DNA of 55,397 nucleotides from Cyclobacteriaceae bacterium (GCA_022842845.1 JALHOT010000020.1:1-55397); one strand, 5' to 3'; positions 26,404 through 35,735 are shown, numbered from the stretch's first letter. A program made the numbers and translations. Notes: generated by a model from the letters alone, not told the origin.

Positions 26404-27246
26404 ATGACAAGTTTAAGAAAAACCGCATGGGCGATGGCGGCAGTACTCTTCAGCGCCTTTATTATCTCCTGTACAGAAACGCAGTTACAAACTGAGAGTT
26501 TCGAAATATCTGCTGATGTGAAAGCACAGCTTAAGGATCTGGGATTTGATGTGAGCGATGTCCAGCGCCATTCCGGAAGAAATCCAATTACCGGAGAGTT
26601 CACCAGCGGTTATATCTTGGAAAAGGATATGTTTTTATCACAATCAGACATTGATGCCATGAGTAAGAGCCATGTGCATCACGTAGGTGCTGTTGGTGAG
26701 CAATACAGAACAACGAATCTGGTAAGTTCACCTCGCACGATCCGTGTTTTGGGCTATACAAGCGGCAGCAATGCCCTGGATACCAAAATGCGCACAGCTT
26801 TGCAAAATGCTGTAGCTAACTTCAATGCGCTCAACATTGGCCTTGAGTTTACTTTAAGCTTTGGCACCAATACTGCTGCTGCAGAAATTGTAGTTTACAG
26901 AGTCAGTGGCGGTGCTGGTGGTTCCGCTGGTTTCCCAAGCGGAGGCCTTCCTTACAAGTGGGTACAGATTCTTTCAGGCACTAGTACCTACAGCACCGAT
27001 GTGGTGGAACACGTAATGACGCATGAAATTGGCCACTGCTTAGGCTTGCGCCATACCGATTATTTTAACCGCTCTCTATCTTGCGGCAGTGGTGGTAATG
27101 AAGGAGATGGTGGTGTTGGTGCCATTCATATCCCTGGTACGCCTACAGGCTTTGACGCCAATTCCATTATGCTTTCATGCTTTGGATCAACAGAAGACGG
27201 AGAATTTGGCTCTTTTGATGTTGTAGCCCTAGAATATTTGTACTAG
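26404..27246 (+). CDS. M57-like HEIGH metallopeptidase lipoprotein
   Basis: A 280-residue zinc protease. Residues 1-22 form a lipoprotein signal ending in FIISC. The catalytic motif HEIGHCLGLRH (HExxHxxGxxH, metzincin type) is near residue 210, and SIMLSCF near 258 is the Met-turn. The combination matches the dual-action HEIGH metallopeptidase (peptidase M57) family of Bacteroidota. It faces the subtilase gene head to head across 55 bp, and a strong terminator follows. Confidence 0.92.
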   Translation: MTSLRKTAWAMAAVLFSAFIISCTETQLQTESFEISADVKAQLKDLGFDVSDVQRHSGRNPITGEFTSGYILEKDMFLSQSDIDAMSKSHVHHVGAVGEQYRTTNLVSSPRTIRVLGYTSGSNALDTKMRTALQNAVANFNALNIGLEFTLSFGTNTAAAEIVVYRVSGGAGGSAGFPSGGLPYKWVQILSGTSTYSTDVVEHVMTHEIGHCLGLRHTDYFNRSLSCGSGGNEGDGGVGAIHIPGTPTGFDANSIMLSCFGSTEDGEFGSFDVVALEYLY

Positions 27247-27269
27247 CCAATAGTCCCCAGCTATGCTAG

Positions 27270-27299
27270 AAGCCTGACGAAATTCGTCAGGCTTTTTTT
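27270..27299 (+). terminator. Rho-independent terminator of the metallopeptidase gene
   Basis: AAGCCTGACGAA and TTCGTCAGGCTT pair perfectly around one base, followed by TTTTTTT. It begins 24 bases after the stop of the HEIGH metallopeptidase gene. Confidence 0.92.
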
Positions 27300-27355
27300 G
27301 TTGAATTATTTTTCCGCTTTGCAGACTAGTCTTAATTTGCGTGAAATTACATCAC

Positions 27356-27802
27356 ATGAAAGTAGCCGAAATTCATACAAAAAAGGGCATCATGAAGATT
27401 CAGTTCTTCGAAGAAGATGCACCATTAACCGTTAAAAACTTCATTGATCTGGCAGAGCATAATTTTTACGATGGTTTAACCTTTCACAGGGTAATACCAA
27501 ATTTTGTTATTCAAGGAGGTTGCCCTAATGGCATCGGAAACGGAGGCCCAGGTTACTCGATTAAATGTGAACTTACAGGCAACAACCAATACCATGACCG
27601 CGGAGTTTTATCTATGGCACATGCAGGGCGCAACACGGGTGGATCACAGTTTTTCATATGCCACAGCCGCCAAAACACTGCTCACTTAGACAGAAACCAT
27701 ACTGTTTTTGGAAAAGTTTATGAAGGCTTGGACGTGATTGACCAAATTCGTCAGGGAGATGTGATGGAGAAGGTAATTATCAATGAGGTAGAAAATATCT
27801 GA
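27356..27802 (+). CDS. Cyclophilin-type peptidyl-prolyl cis-trans isomerase
   Basis: A 148-residue, single-domain cyclophilin without a signal peptide, so cytoplasmic. Motifs: [20 protein letters not shown] with the catalytic arginine (FHRV), [34 protein letters not shown] and [12 protein letters not shown] use the ATG at 27356 rather than a GTG 15 bases earlier. A hairpin terminator follows at 27826. Confidence 0.95.
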   Translation: MKVAEIHTKKGIMKIQFFEEDAPLTVKNFIDLAEHNFYDGLTFHRVIPNFVIQGGCPNGIGNGGPGYSIKCELTGNNQYHDRGVLSMAHAGRNTGGSQFFICHSRQNTAHLDRNHTVFGKVYEGLDVIDQIRQGDVMEKVIINEVENI

Positions 27803-27825
27803 TCAACGGCATCATAATTGAATAG

Positions 27826-27851
27826 AAAGGGCGGTTTGTAACCGCCTTTTT
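27826..27851 (+). terminator. Rho-independent terminator of the cyclophilin gene
   Basis: GGCGGTT, loop TGT, AACCGCC, then TTTTT, with AAA before the stem extending the pairing. On the other strand the hairpin sits immediately after the stop of the small membrane protein gene (27852), so it may serve both. Confidence 0.85.
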
Positions 27852-28055
27852 CTATTTAGTAGATCTTAAGAGCGAAAAGGGAAAAAGTAATAAAGCGCCA
27901 ACGAGCTTTAACAGCCACTCTATTGTAAAGCCTACTATTCTGAAGGGTAAAGTAATAAGCCAAAATAGGGGGAAAAGGAACAATAGCAGTATGGCAACAG
28001 GCCAACACAAAACCAACAAAATACACCAAAGGATAAGGGTTAAAAATATTCTCAT
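27852..28055 (-). CDS. Small hydrophobic membrane protein, 67 aa
   Basis: The product is almost wholly hydrophobic with two to three helices (residues 4-35 with W and P at the turns, 38-62) and a short basic end (SLLRSTK). No family name is certain. It is supported by its good ATG, clean intergenic borders, and a terminator right at its stop. Two TGAACAAA repeats lie about 100 bp upstream. Confidence 0.65.
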   Translation of the reverse strand: MRIFLTLILWCILLVLCWPVAILLLFLFPLFWLITLPFRIVGFTIEWLLKLVGALLLFPFSLLRSTK

Positions 28056-28156
28056 GATTGCTTGCTGTGTAATTCAGTCAAACAATAATGAGACCAGAGT
28101 CAAATATTGAACAGGGCTTGAATTTAAAGGATGTACTTACAGGTTATTGTCAAAAG

Positions 28157-28186
28157 TGAACAAAGGTTTGTACAGTTTTGAACAAA
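28157..28186. repeat. Pair of TGAACAAA direct repeats
   Basis: TGAACAAA occurs at 28157-28164 and 28179-28186, 22 bases apart start to start (about two helical turns). They lie upstream of the small membrane protein gene and end at the stop of the START-like gene. In this A+T-rich gap the pair may be chance. Confidence 0.3.
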
Positions 28187-28567
28187 TCAATTATAAAAAT
28201 CTTGAAGAGAGGCCATGTAGATATTATTCCATCCGTCTACTATATCCTCGTAGGCTTCATCTGGAATATTGGTGTGACGCACTTCTACGGATGTGGCCTT
28301 ATCTCCTTCTGCATGGAGCTTAATCGTTACTAATGACACTTCTCCGTCTTCACCAAAGTACCACTGTTGTACAATCTTTCTATCTTTTTCGAACTCCACA
28401 TTCTTACCAACAATAGCACCATCCCACAAAGAGAATTCTGTGTCAGGCACTGGTTCCATTTCTGCCTGATCGCCTGTCCAAAGCATAATAGTAGTCTCTG
28501 TCGTTAATGCCAGGTAAACCTGATCAGGCGTGGCGTTTAATTGATAATATTTTTTAAAATCCTTCAT
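28187..28567 (-). CDS. START-like domain (SRPBCC fold) protein
   Basis: A 126-residue protein of the Bacteroidota START-like group of the AHSA1/SRPBCC superfamily: KDFKKYYQLNATPDQVYLAL at the start, IMLWTGDQAEM, FSLWDGAIVGKNVEFE, VQQWYFGEDGE, and SVEVRHTNIPDEAYEDI before a long C-terminal helix. It should hold a hydrophobic cavity; the ligand is unknown. The ATG at 28567 is 10 bp after the stop of the preceding large protein, so it may ride at the end of that operon, although its cytoplasmic nature makes a functional link uncertain. Confidence 0.88.
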   Translation of the reverse strand: MKDFKKYYQLNATPDQVYLALTTETTIMLWTGDQAEMEPVPDTEFSLWDGAIVGKNVEFEKDRKIVQQWYFGEDGEVSLVTIKLHAEGDKATSVEVRHTNIPDEAYEDIVDGWNNIYMASLQDFYN

Positions 28568-28577
28568 TAATGAACTA

Positions 28578-30953
28578 TTACTTTTTATATATGACCTTAA
28601 AATGATGTTCAAAATAAAAAGGAATGCCTGATTCCGTAATTCCATCAATAAGCATTTTCATAGGACCAATATCATCACTGGCACCAAATGTAACGGTATT
28701 TATACTACTAGTATTTGTACTTAAAAAACCATTCCAATACAAATTAGCTCGCAAATCAGGAAAATCCTTAGGCAACAATGATCCTGCCCCTATACTCTTA
28801 TTGATGGCCGGACTTAAGCCAATAACCTGAAAATGATTTTTGTTAAGGCTGGTCTTATCGTATCTAGCATTTTTAGTTTCAATAAAAAGTATCCCATTCT
28901 CACCGAACTTCCCCAACGCAGAAAGCTTATTGGGGCTATTGATTAAACTTAAACTGACAATATCTTCAGGTTGTAAGCTCATAAAAAGTGAAGTGTTTTT
29001 AGTCATTACTCCATCGATAACATACAAAGGATCACCTTTAAATGTCTTAGAGTTTGTCTCATGTCGATAGGAAATCCTGACAACATAGCTATCGTTCTTA
29101 TTCTTTGCCTTTACGAAGGGCATAATTTCTCTAAGTAGCTCTTCTACTGTTTGAAAGATAAGGTAATCATCAACTCTAACCGAGTAATCAATACCACGAA
29201 ATTCTTCTATTAGTCTATCATTTACAGACTGTGAAGATTCTACTGACTTTGAGCGATCATTGTGATAAAATGAAAAAGACTTATCTGTCATATTCTTATA
29301 GTATTGGTACTTACCATAAATATTTTCGGTGCTCTCTTTGTTTGAAGAAACCCTTGATTTTGATACATAACTACTAAGAGAATCAACTTGAGGAATTATC
29401 ATAAAGTCATTATCAGCGTTTTTACCTTTGTAAAGAGTCGTAACGAATAAGTCATCATTTTCCCAGACATCAAAGGTAAAAGGCACTTCAATAGTTCCAT
29501 TCTTTGTGTATGCCTCAAATCCCAAAACGTTCTTTTGAAGAAATGCTAATACAAGTAATGAGTCAGGAGCCTCACTTCCATCGGAAGATCTAACAACCTT
29601 TGCCCTAAAAAGGGGCTTTTCTTTTACAGGATGGACTCGGTCCTTTCCATTTTCTTCGAAAATTTTTGACCAATCAATTCTATTCCAAGATGTGGACACT
29701 AAAAAATCATTTATTTGTTCGTTACTCGGATTTGCAACATCTTCAAACCAAAGTTGAGCACCGGGTATATCTATCAAATTTACGCCAGATCCATTTTTAC
29801 TATGTCTTCCAAACAAATCAGATTGAAAAATTGTAATCGACATAGCTGATCTCAACAGATTTTCATTATAATCCTTTAAGCTGACAGGAAACGAGTATAA
29901 TTTTCTGTGATGTAAAACAGAATCTTGGTTAACAGAAAGCAGCATGCTTAATTTTGACTCAGGAATAAAAACACGTTGGGCAATCAAATTACCGGTATCA
30001 TCTATTAAATGTAGCTGGTGTAGTTGATGAAAATTTTCTGTGAGATTAAAACTAAGTGCCTTTTTACCACTAGCATCGAAAAGGATCTGTCTAACAAGAA
30101 CAATTTTACCCATTGACGTAACTACGGCTGCCAGCTTTTTTCCTACTAAGGAAGATTGCTGATTTACTTCAAGTAAAAACTCAAAGGAAGATTTAATTGA
30201 TTTAGTTAACTGAATAGCAATGCCATCATCAACTATGGGTTGATGCTCGATTGGCATTGGCTTTAAATCATTTCCCCAAATTCTGTAAACAGAATTCTTT
30301 AAAGGCCTTAATTGAATACGTCCAATGCCGGCCTTATTGATGGAGATTCTATGGGTATCAGCCACATGATGTTGATCAATTAAATAAAGATTGCCGGGCT
30401 TAGACTTTGCCAAGACAGTTAAATTATTATCAACATTGCTAATAAGTTTGCCCCCCTCAGCAAATAGTTGAACTGTTGAACTAATAGGTGAAGCCGAAGA
30501 AGAACCAGGCCCTACAATGTTAATGTCTTTCCGATAACACAAACCAAGACCTTCTTCCTTTAAATCATCCGTGTAGCACACCAAAGTGTAAAGACCTGGA
30601 ACAATTGAATCTGGTATAACTAATTGGTTAGTATCGAATCCCTGTTTAATCTTAAACAGAATTCTCTGTCTTAACTTCCCAGCAAAATCAAGGAGGTCTA
30701 AGGTTGCAATCTCATTACTTAAAATCCTTTGATTATTTTCATTTAAGTGCAAGGCGCTAAAAAAAATAGTATCACCAACAGCATAAAACGGCTGATTAAA
30801 ACTAAGGTGGAGTTTACTCGTTCGATGATTTGAATAATACTGGTTAAACTTAATTCTGATTATTTCCGTCCAATCTACCGGCCGACTAGAAAGCAACATC
30901 GCCACCACCAGTAAACCAACAGAAACCTTTAGGATATATTGAACATGCTTCAT
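28578..30953 (-). CDS. Macroglobulin (MG2)-like protein with an orphan TonB plug domain
   Basis: A 791-residue exported protein. After a signal peptide (about 1-24) comes an MG2-type beta sandwich (near 47-130: LSFNQPFYAVGDTIFF, IVPGLYTLVCYTDD), then further beta-rich repeats. Near 600-695 is a TonB-receptor plug-like segment: EELLREIMPF, GDPLYVIDGV (from residue 640), LQPEDIVSLSLI and GENGILFIETKN. The end has NLYWNGFLST and a last Ig-like strand set. No beta barrel follows the plug, so it is not a receptor. It starts 16 bp after the DUF4249 gene stop, in the TonB receptor operon. A cell-surface or periplasmic adaptor role is inference. Confidence 0.8.
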   Translation of the reverse strand: MKHVQYILKVSVGLLVVAMLLSSRPVDWTEIIRIKFNQYYSNHRTSKLHLSFNQPFYAVGDTIFFSALHLNENNQRILSNEIATLDLLDFAGKLRQRILFKIKQGFDTNQLVIPDSIVPGLYTLVCYTDDLKEEGLGLCYRKDINIVGPGSSSASPISSTVQLFAEGGKLISNVDNNLTVLAKSKPGNLYLIDQHHVADTHRISINKAGIGRIQLRPLKNSVYRIWGNDLKPMPIEHQPIVDDGIAIQLTKSIKSSFEFLLEVNQQSSLVGKKLAAVVTSMGKIVLVRQILFDASGKKALSFNLTENFHQLHQLHLIDDTGNLIAQRVFIPESKLSMLLSVNQDSVLHHRKLYSFPVSLKDYNENLLRSAMSITIFQSDLFGRHSKNGSGVNLIDIPGAQLWFEDVANPSNEQINDFLVSTSWNRIDWSKIFEENGKDRVHPVKEKPLFRAKVVRSSDGSEAPDSLLVLAFLQKNVLGFEAYTKNGTIEVPFTFDVWENDDLFVTTLYKGKNADNDFMIIPQVDSLSSYVSKSRVSSNKESTENIYGKYQYYKNMTDKSFSFYHNDRSKSVESSQSVNDRLIEEFRGIDYSVRVDDYLIFQTVEELLREIMPFVKAKNKNDSYVVRISYRHETNSKTFKGDPLYVIDGVMTKNTSLFMSLQPEDIVSLSLINSPNKLSALGKFGENGILFIETKNARYDKTSLNKNHFQVIGLSPAINKSIGAGSLLPKDFPDLRANLYWNGFLSTNTSSINTVTFGASDDIGPMKMLIDGITESGIPFYFEHHFKVIYKK

Positions 30954-30969
30954 GACATTCTAATGCTTA

Positions 30970-32085
30970 TCAGTCAATCCAGTAAGAAGGCTTGACAGTG
31001 GTAGAGTAAGGAAAAAGATTTGAACAGGCGTCCTTAAATGGATTATTTTGTGGTGGAATTAAACTTTGTGGCTTGACGTCATTTCTTTTAATATATACAG
31101 AACCTTTACTTACCGCACTTGCATAAAATAACCCTTCAATAGGGCCGCTCTCTCCTGAAACCTGAACAAAATTACTCGCTATTTTACCACTAACGGGCTG
31201 AAAGAGACTAGTGACAGACTCCTTTTGATCTTTAACTGCTTTCCAAAAATTAAATGCTCTCCTGGACAAGCTAAACTGTTGTACCTCTGCATGAACCTTA
31301 TGCATAAAAGTCCATTGATTCATTGGAACATTCCCAGCTTTCACATTCGAAAACACCCCATTACTAACAAAACGATTATCACTTAATATTGGCAAATCGT
31401 TAAATGACTTTACCCAGCAGGTGCAGCATTCACAATCTTTGGCATAAAAAAGTAAACCATTTACTAAAATGTAAGAACTACAAGGGAGCGGGCGAGGACA
31501 TTTTGCTTCGCCACAAGAGACCTCAAAAAGCTCAGGATTTGTGTCAACCTGATAGGTCGTGACGAATTTCCACAAAAAATAAGCATTAGACTCTGATGCA
31601 CGGGATGCATTAAAAAAAACATCAAAGCTGTATTTGCTTGCACCATTCATATCTTTTTCTTCCTTGAATTGGTGATACACCTGATTTACCGTTCCTGTGG
31701 CATACATTGTATCAGGTAACGATTCATAAATTCTTCCATCTAACAACTCAAGCCTTATTGTATATGCTCTGCCCACCTGCCCTCTTATTCCATCCGCTCT
31801 TGTTTGGTAAACACCATCAGCAATTCTCGCCAATTGTTCGATATTCCCTTCACTATCTTTGATTAACAAAGACCTTACATTGATTGGAGTCTTTAAAGAT
31901 TGTTTAGACTCTAAGTCAAAAGCTTTAGTAATTCTTATCTCATAAGGGCCGGGCTCGTCAGTTATATGGCCATCTACTGCAATGGGAAAGGTTGAGCCAA
32001 TTTCAACATCAAAGTTGATTCGGTCCACACATGAACCAACTATTAAGTTTAGTGATAGTAAAAAATAGAAAAGATACTTTTTCAT
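30970..32085 (-). CDS. DUF4249 lipoprotein
   Basis: A 371-residue outer-membrane-type lipoprotein: signal with lipobox IVGSC (C19), then the DUF4249 pattern of a carboxypeptidase-like beta sandwich (FPIAVDGHITDEPGPYEIRI; LIKDSEGNIEQL; YTIRLEL) and a second half. It has a cysteine-rich patch with C191, C196, C202, C218, C220, C221 and C223. DUF4249 genes regularly follow a TonB-dependent receptor, as here (3 bp gap), which suggests a SusD-like accessory role at the receptor, though the ligand is not known. Confidence 0.9.
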   Translation of the reverse strand: MKKYLFYFLLSLNLIVGSCVDRINFDVEIGSTFPIAVDGHITDEPGPYEIRITKAFDLESKQSLKTPINVRSLLIKDSEGNIEQLARIADGVYQTRADGIRGQVGRAYTIRLELLDGRIYESLPDTMYATGTVNQVYHQFKEEKDMNGASKYSFDVFFNASRASESNAYFLWKFVTTYQVDTNPELFEVSCGEAKCPRPLPCSSYILVNGLLFYAKDCECCTCWVKSFNDLPILSDNRFVSNGVFSNVKAGNVPMNQWTFMHKVHAEVQQFSLSRRAFNFWKAVKDQKESVTSLFQPVSGKIASNFVQVSGESGPIEGLFYASAVSKGSVYIKRNDVKPQSLIPPQNNPFKDACSNLFPYSTTVKPSYWID

Positions 32086-32088
32086 TGA

Positions 32089-34788
32089 TTAGATCTTAAA
32101 ACTGTAAGAGATTGAAGGAAGTGCCGTTCCTATTATAGCTAAACGATAAGGTCGTAAAATACCTGGTCTTACTTCTTTAAAAAACACAGAGTATGGATTT
32201 TTTCTCGCGTAAATATTATAAACGGATATTGTCCATGTACCATCCCAGAATTTCTTTCTTTTATGGTTGCCCTCAATAACCAGACCAACGTCCAATCGAT
32301 GATAGTCTGGCACCCTATATTCATTTCGGTCAGAGAATGTAGTTACAGTGTAATTTTCTATAGCAAAGGCAGTTAGAGGAAGTGTTATTGGTCGCCCTGT
32401 TCGGTAAGTAAATCCACCAGTAAAAAAATATCGCTTTGTGATATTGTACTTCCAATTAAGATTAACTACATGCGGTTGATCAAAATTTGAATCATACTCT
32501 CTACCACCATTAATTGTTTCTTCATCTGAATTACCACTTATTGTTCTAAGGGATTTAGAATAAGTATAGCTAAATGAACCTTCAAGTCGACCTTTTACTT
32601 TTGTAATTTGAAATTCTGCTCCATATGCTTTTGCACTACCTTGCAATAAATCAGTTTCAATTTGGCTATTCAGAATAAGCTCAGCACCATCTTTGAAATC
32701 GAGTACATTATCTACTTTCTTATAATAAACTTCAACAAAAGACTCGTAAAGCTTATCCTTGAATTGTGTGAATAACCCAAATGATACTTGATCTGCAATT
32801 TGTGGCTTAAAGTAATAACCGCTTGGTTGCCATATATCAACAGGTGTCACTGCAGTAGTGTTGGTAACCAAATGCAGATATTGCACCATACGGTTATATC
32901 CAAATTTCAAAGAGGTTTCAGGGCTTATTTCATACCGTAAACCGACACGAGGCTCAGGATTAAAGAATGACTTAATTGTTTCATTTCGTGAAAAACTAAT
33001 GGTATCTGTAATACTTAACGTTTCTCTGGGCTTACCCGACTCATATAATGTTAAGGATCCAGGCCCCATAGATTGAAAAAATGAAGCCCTTAATCCTATA
33101 TCCACGAATAGCTTATTATTGACCTGAAATTGATCTGTAAGATATAATGCAGACTCTCTTGAAAATTGCTTATCCATGGCAATGCGAATGGCATTTGACG
33201 CTGGTCCTGAAGGCTCTAAAAGACCTGGATTAAAATTATAAAGTGTTCCATGAGCACCGACTGTACCTTTATGTTTATTCCACTTATAGTGTAGTTCTCC
33301 TTTAATCGAAGGGTATAGGATTGAATAACTGAGGTTAAATCCGCGGTTTGGATCCTCATCGACAACATCATATCTATAATTTCCAGCACCTAGTACCAAT
33401 ACGGCTGACAAATTAGAGTTTATTTCTTTATCCCAGCGCACAGAAGCCAATTGGCTATCCCAGCTAAAAATAGAGTCACCTTGAAGTTTAAATTCATCGT
33501 GACTTGAATACGCTGATAAGGTAAGCTTGGATTTGTCGCTGAATTTATGAGTCAACTTAAAGGATCCATCATAGAATTTAACAGTGCTGTTTTCTAAGTT
33601 AACATAATTACTTCTGACCGAATTAATCAACCAATCTGAATAGGTAGAGCGTAAAGACATCGCTATGGCTGTTTTGTCTTTCTTGATGGGGCCGTTGACT
33701 AACAGATTACTGGAAATTATACCAATACCACCACTAGCGTTCCACTTCTCATAGCTACCTTCTTTAGATCTAATATCTAAAACTGAAGAAATTCTTCCTC
33801 CAAAATCTGCTGGTATACCGCCCCTATAAAACGTAACATCTCTTACTGCTTCCGAATTAAATGCTGAAAAGAAACCAAAGACGTGTGAAGAATTGAAAAC
33901 TGGCAGGCCATCGTACAAAATAAGATTTTGGTCAACACTACCCCCTCTGACGTTAAAACCAGAAGCAGCCTCTCCAACACTTGTAACGCCAGGCAATACT
34001 TGTATTGCTTTAATTAAATCGACCTCACCCAAAAGTGCAGGGGCGCGTTTCATTTCCTTCATATCCAGTTGGGCTACACCAATGGTACTAGTTGTTATTT
34101 CGCGTGCAGCCCGATCTTGGATAACTATTTCATCTAATAAAGTAGGTCTTTCTTCGATGAACCAGTTAACCTCTCCATCTTCATAAATTTCGAGATCAAA
34201 ATATTTATCATCATAATTAACATAGCTGCACTTTACCAGATGTGCACCAACTGGCAACGTCAGCTTAAAGAAACCGTCAGGATCAGTGGTCGTTCCATAG
34301 GCTGCATTATCCACTGAAATAGATACACCTACAAGAGGTTCTTTCGACTTATTATCAAGCACTTTTCCACGAAGTACAGCTTCCGCCTTTCCGTTTTTAA
34401 CTGATAATCCAAAGGTTGCCTTATCTATATTTTGTTGTATACGCTGAACTCCTTTTAAATTATTCAAGTGTCGCAGCGCCTGGGTTGGATCTTTAACAAA
34501 TACAATGGTATTAGGATTTAATTCAAAAAAACTAATGTCAGAATTCAATAATCCAGAATACAGTAGCTCACGCAAAACTAATGAATCGCTATTGGGAGTA
34601 AATTCAATGCCACTGAACCACTCAGGAATAAAATAAAATTTTACTGATTGACTATTTTCAATTTCCTTCAGTAAGGAAACAATGTCTTGATCAGTTTTCT
34701 GAAGAGAAGAAAGTTTTAGATCTAAAACAGACTGGGCCGATAGTTGCCATGATACTGTAAAGGCAACGAAAAGTAAAAATGACTTCAA
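32089..34788 (-). CDS. TonB-dependent receptor with STN-like and carboxypeptidase-like N-terminal domains
   Basis: An 899-residue outer-membrane receptor. Order: signal peptide (1-18); an STN/secretin-like domain (about 25-100, LLKEIENSQSVKFYFIPEWF); a carboxypeptidase regulatory-like domain (about 135-220, LRGKVLDNKSKEPLVGVSIS); the plug (about 225-345, ALLGEVDLIKAIQVLPG, GFNVRGGSVDQNLILYDG); and a 22-strand barrel ending in an aromatic-rich strand (PSISYSFKI). STN domains often signal to FecR-type anti-sigma factors, but no fecI/fecR pair is in the window. It leads an operon with DUF4249 and the MG2/plug protein, after a tandem-FKBP lipoprotein gene. Confidence 0.93.
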   Translation of the reverse strand: MKSFLLFVAFTVSWQLSAQSVLDLKLSSLQKTDQDIVSLLKEIENSQSVKFYFIPEWFSGIEFTPNSDSLVLRELLYSGLLNSDISFFELNPNTIVFVKDPTQALRHLNNLKGVQRIQQNIDKATFGLSVKNGKAEAVLRGKVLDNKSKEPLVGVSISVDNAAYGTTTDPDGFFKLTLPVGAHLVKCSYVNYDDKYFDLEIYEDGEVNWFIEERPTLLDEIVIQDRAAREITTSTIGVAQLDMKEMKRAPALLGEVDLIKAIQVLPGVTSVGEAASGFNVRGGSVDQNLILYDGLPVFNSSHVFGFFSAFNSEAVRDVTFYRGGIPADFGGRISSVLDIRSKEGSYEKWNASGGIGIISSNLLVNGPIKKDKTAIAMSLRSTYSDWLINSVRSNYVNLENSTVKFYDGSFKLTHKFSDKSKLTLSAYSSHDEFKLQGDSIFSWDSQLASVRWDKEINSNLSAVLVLGAGNYRYDVVDEDPNRGFNLSYSILYPSIKGELHYKWNKHKGTVGAHGTLYNFNPGLLEPSGPASNAIRIAMDKQFSRESALYLTDQFQVNNKLFVDIGLRASFFQSMGPGSLTLYESGKPRETLSITDTISFSRNETIKSFFNPEPRVGLRYEISPETSLKFGYNRMVQYLHLVTNTTAVTPVDIWQPSGYYFKPQIADQVSFGLFTQFKDKLYESFVEVYYKKVDNVLDFKDGAELILNSQIETDLLQGSAKAYGAEFQITKVKGRLEGSFSYTYSKSLRTISGNSDEETINGGREYDSNFDQPHVVNLNWKYNITKRYFFTGGFTYRTGRPITLPLTAFAIENYTVTTFSDRNEYRVPDYHRLDVGLVIEGNHKRKKFWDGTWTISVYNIYARKNPYSVFFKEVRPGILRPYRLAIIGTALPSISYSFKI

Positions 34789-34804
34789 AGGGGGTATTTT
34801 TTAT

Positions 34805-34850
34805 AAAAATGATAAAACCCCATATAAATCGCAACTCGGAAATATGGGGT
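34805..34850 (-). terminator. Hairpin after the FKBP lipoprotein gene
   Basis: ACCCCATAT and ATATGGGGT pair perfectly across a 16-base loop, and the minus strand continues with TTTATCATTTTTATAA. It sits between the FKBP stop (34860) and the TonB receptor ATG (34788), so it may reduce read-through and separate or attenuate expression of the two. Confidence 0.6.
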
Positions 34851-34859
34851 ATTGAAGAA

Positions 34860-35735
34860 TTATTGGAATGTCAGCCCCCCTATTTCGAATACAAGATTAG
34901 CATTGGCTGGTATCCTTGACCCGGAGCCTGTCGGTCCATAGCCCAAACCTGAAGGGATATAGAAAACAGCTCTAGAACCTTTGTTCATTAAGGGGATGCC
35001 GACTTTAAGACCATCGATAAGGCCAAAAGAGCTTGTATTATTGAGTGATCCTTCATCAAAGACAACGCTAGTTGTTAATAAGGTACCCTTATAACTAAAA
35101 TTGATAACATCGTACACTTTTGGGCTTTCGCCTGTACCCTGTGAAGTAATTTTATACCAAATGCCACTTGGATGAAGAATTAAGTCAGTGATCCTGTTCT
35201 CAACGATATGCCTTCTAATGGCAGTAGTATCAGTCACAAATTGGCTTTGTTCAAGGCTGGTCCTTGTGATACTATTCAAGGACACTTCATATACAACAGT
35301 GGTATTGGGAGGCACATTAGTTGTACCGCTGGAGCCAAAAGCATACTTTGAGGGAATGTAAATTGTTGCTTCACTCCCAACCATTAATACAGAAATGGCA
35401 TAATTAAGACCTTCTCCACCAATGCTGTCCAATAAAGAATTAAAGGATAGCTGGGTAAAATATCCGCTTCCGTTGAGCACTTTCCCTCGAACAGTAGCCC
35501 TGATTTTCTGGCCTTTATGAACCGGTGGTAGCTGTCCAAACTTACTAATGGCTATTCTTATACCTGACTGATCGGCTGCTATATAATCGCTTGTATTTTG
35601 CTCAAGAAACTTATCAATTGCTTCGACTTCTTTGATCAACTGCGTATCCCCGACCTCTGTATCATTACAAGATAAAAGTAGTAACAAACTGATTACCAAT
35701 AAGGACGGAGCAAATCGCTTCAATACCAATTCCAT
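34860..35735 (-). CDS. Tandem FKBP-type peptidyl-prolyl isomerase lipoprotein
   Basis: A 291-residue lipoprotein (lipobox LLLSC, C23) with two FKBP-like domains. The first (about 60-155) keeps GQKIRATVRG, VGSEATIYIPSKYAFGSSG and VPPNTTVVYEVSL but lacks the usual FDS/FD active-site strand. The second (about 170-291) keeps VVFDEG, GLKVGIPLMNKGSRAVFYIPSGLGYG and IPANANLVFEI and looks more complete. It should act in the periplasm, perhaps folding outer-membrane or exported proteins. It precedes the TonB receptor gene with a hairpin between them. Confidence 0.9.
   Translation of the reverse strand: MELVLKRFAPSLLVISLLLLLSCNDTEVGDTQLIKEVEAIDKFLEQNTSDYIAADQSGIRIAISKFGQLPPVHKGQKIRATVRGKVLNGSGYFTQLSFNSLLDSIGGEGLNYAISVLMVGSEATIYIPSKYAFGSSGTTNVPPNTTVVYEVSLNSITRTSLEQSQFVTDTTAIRRHIVENRITDLILHPSGIWYKITSQGTGESPKVYDVINFSYKGTLLTTSVVFDEGSLNNTSSFGLIDGLKVGIPLMNKGSRAVFYIPSGLGYGPTGSGSRIPANANLVFEIGGLTFQ

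Noticed and set aside
28568-28648. Extension of the START-like protein to 28648
   Set aside because: The added residues overlap the preceding gene and do not match the family, which begins near MKDFKKYY.
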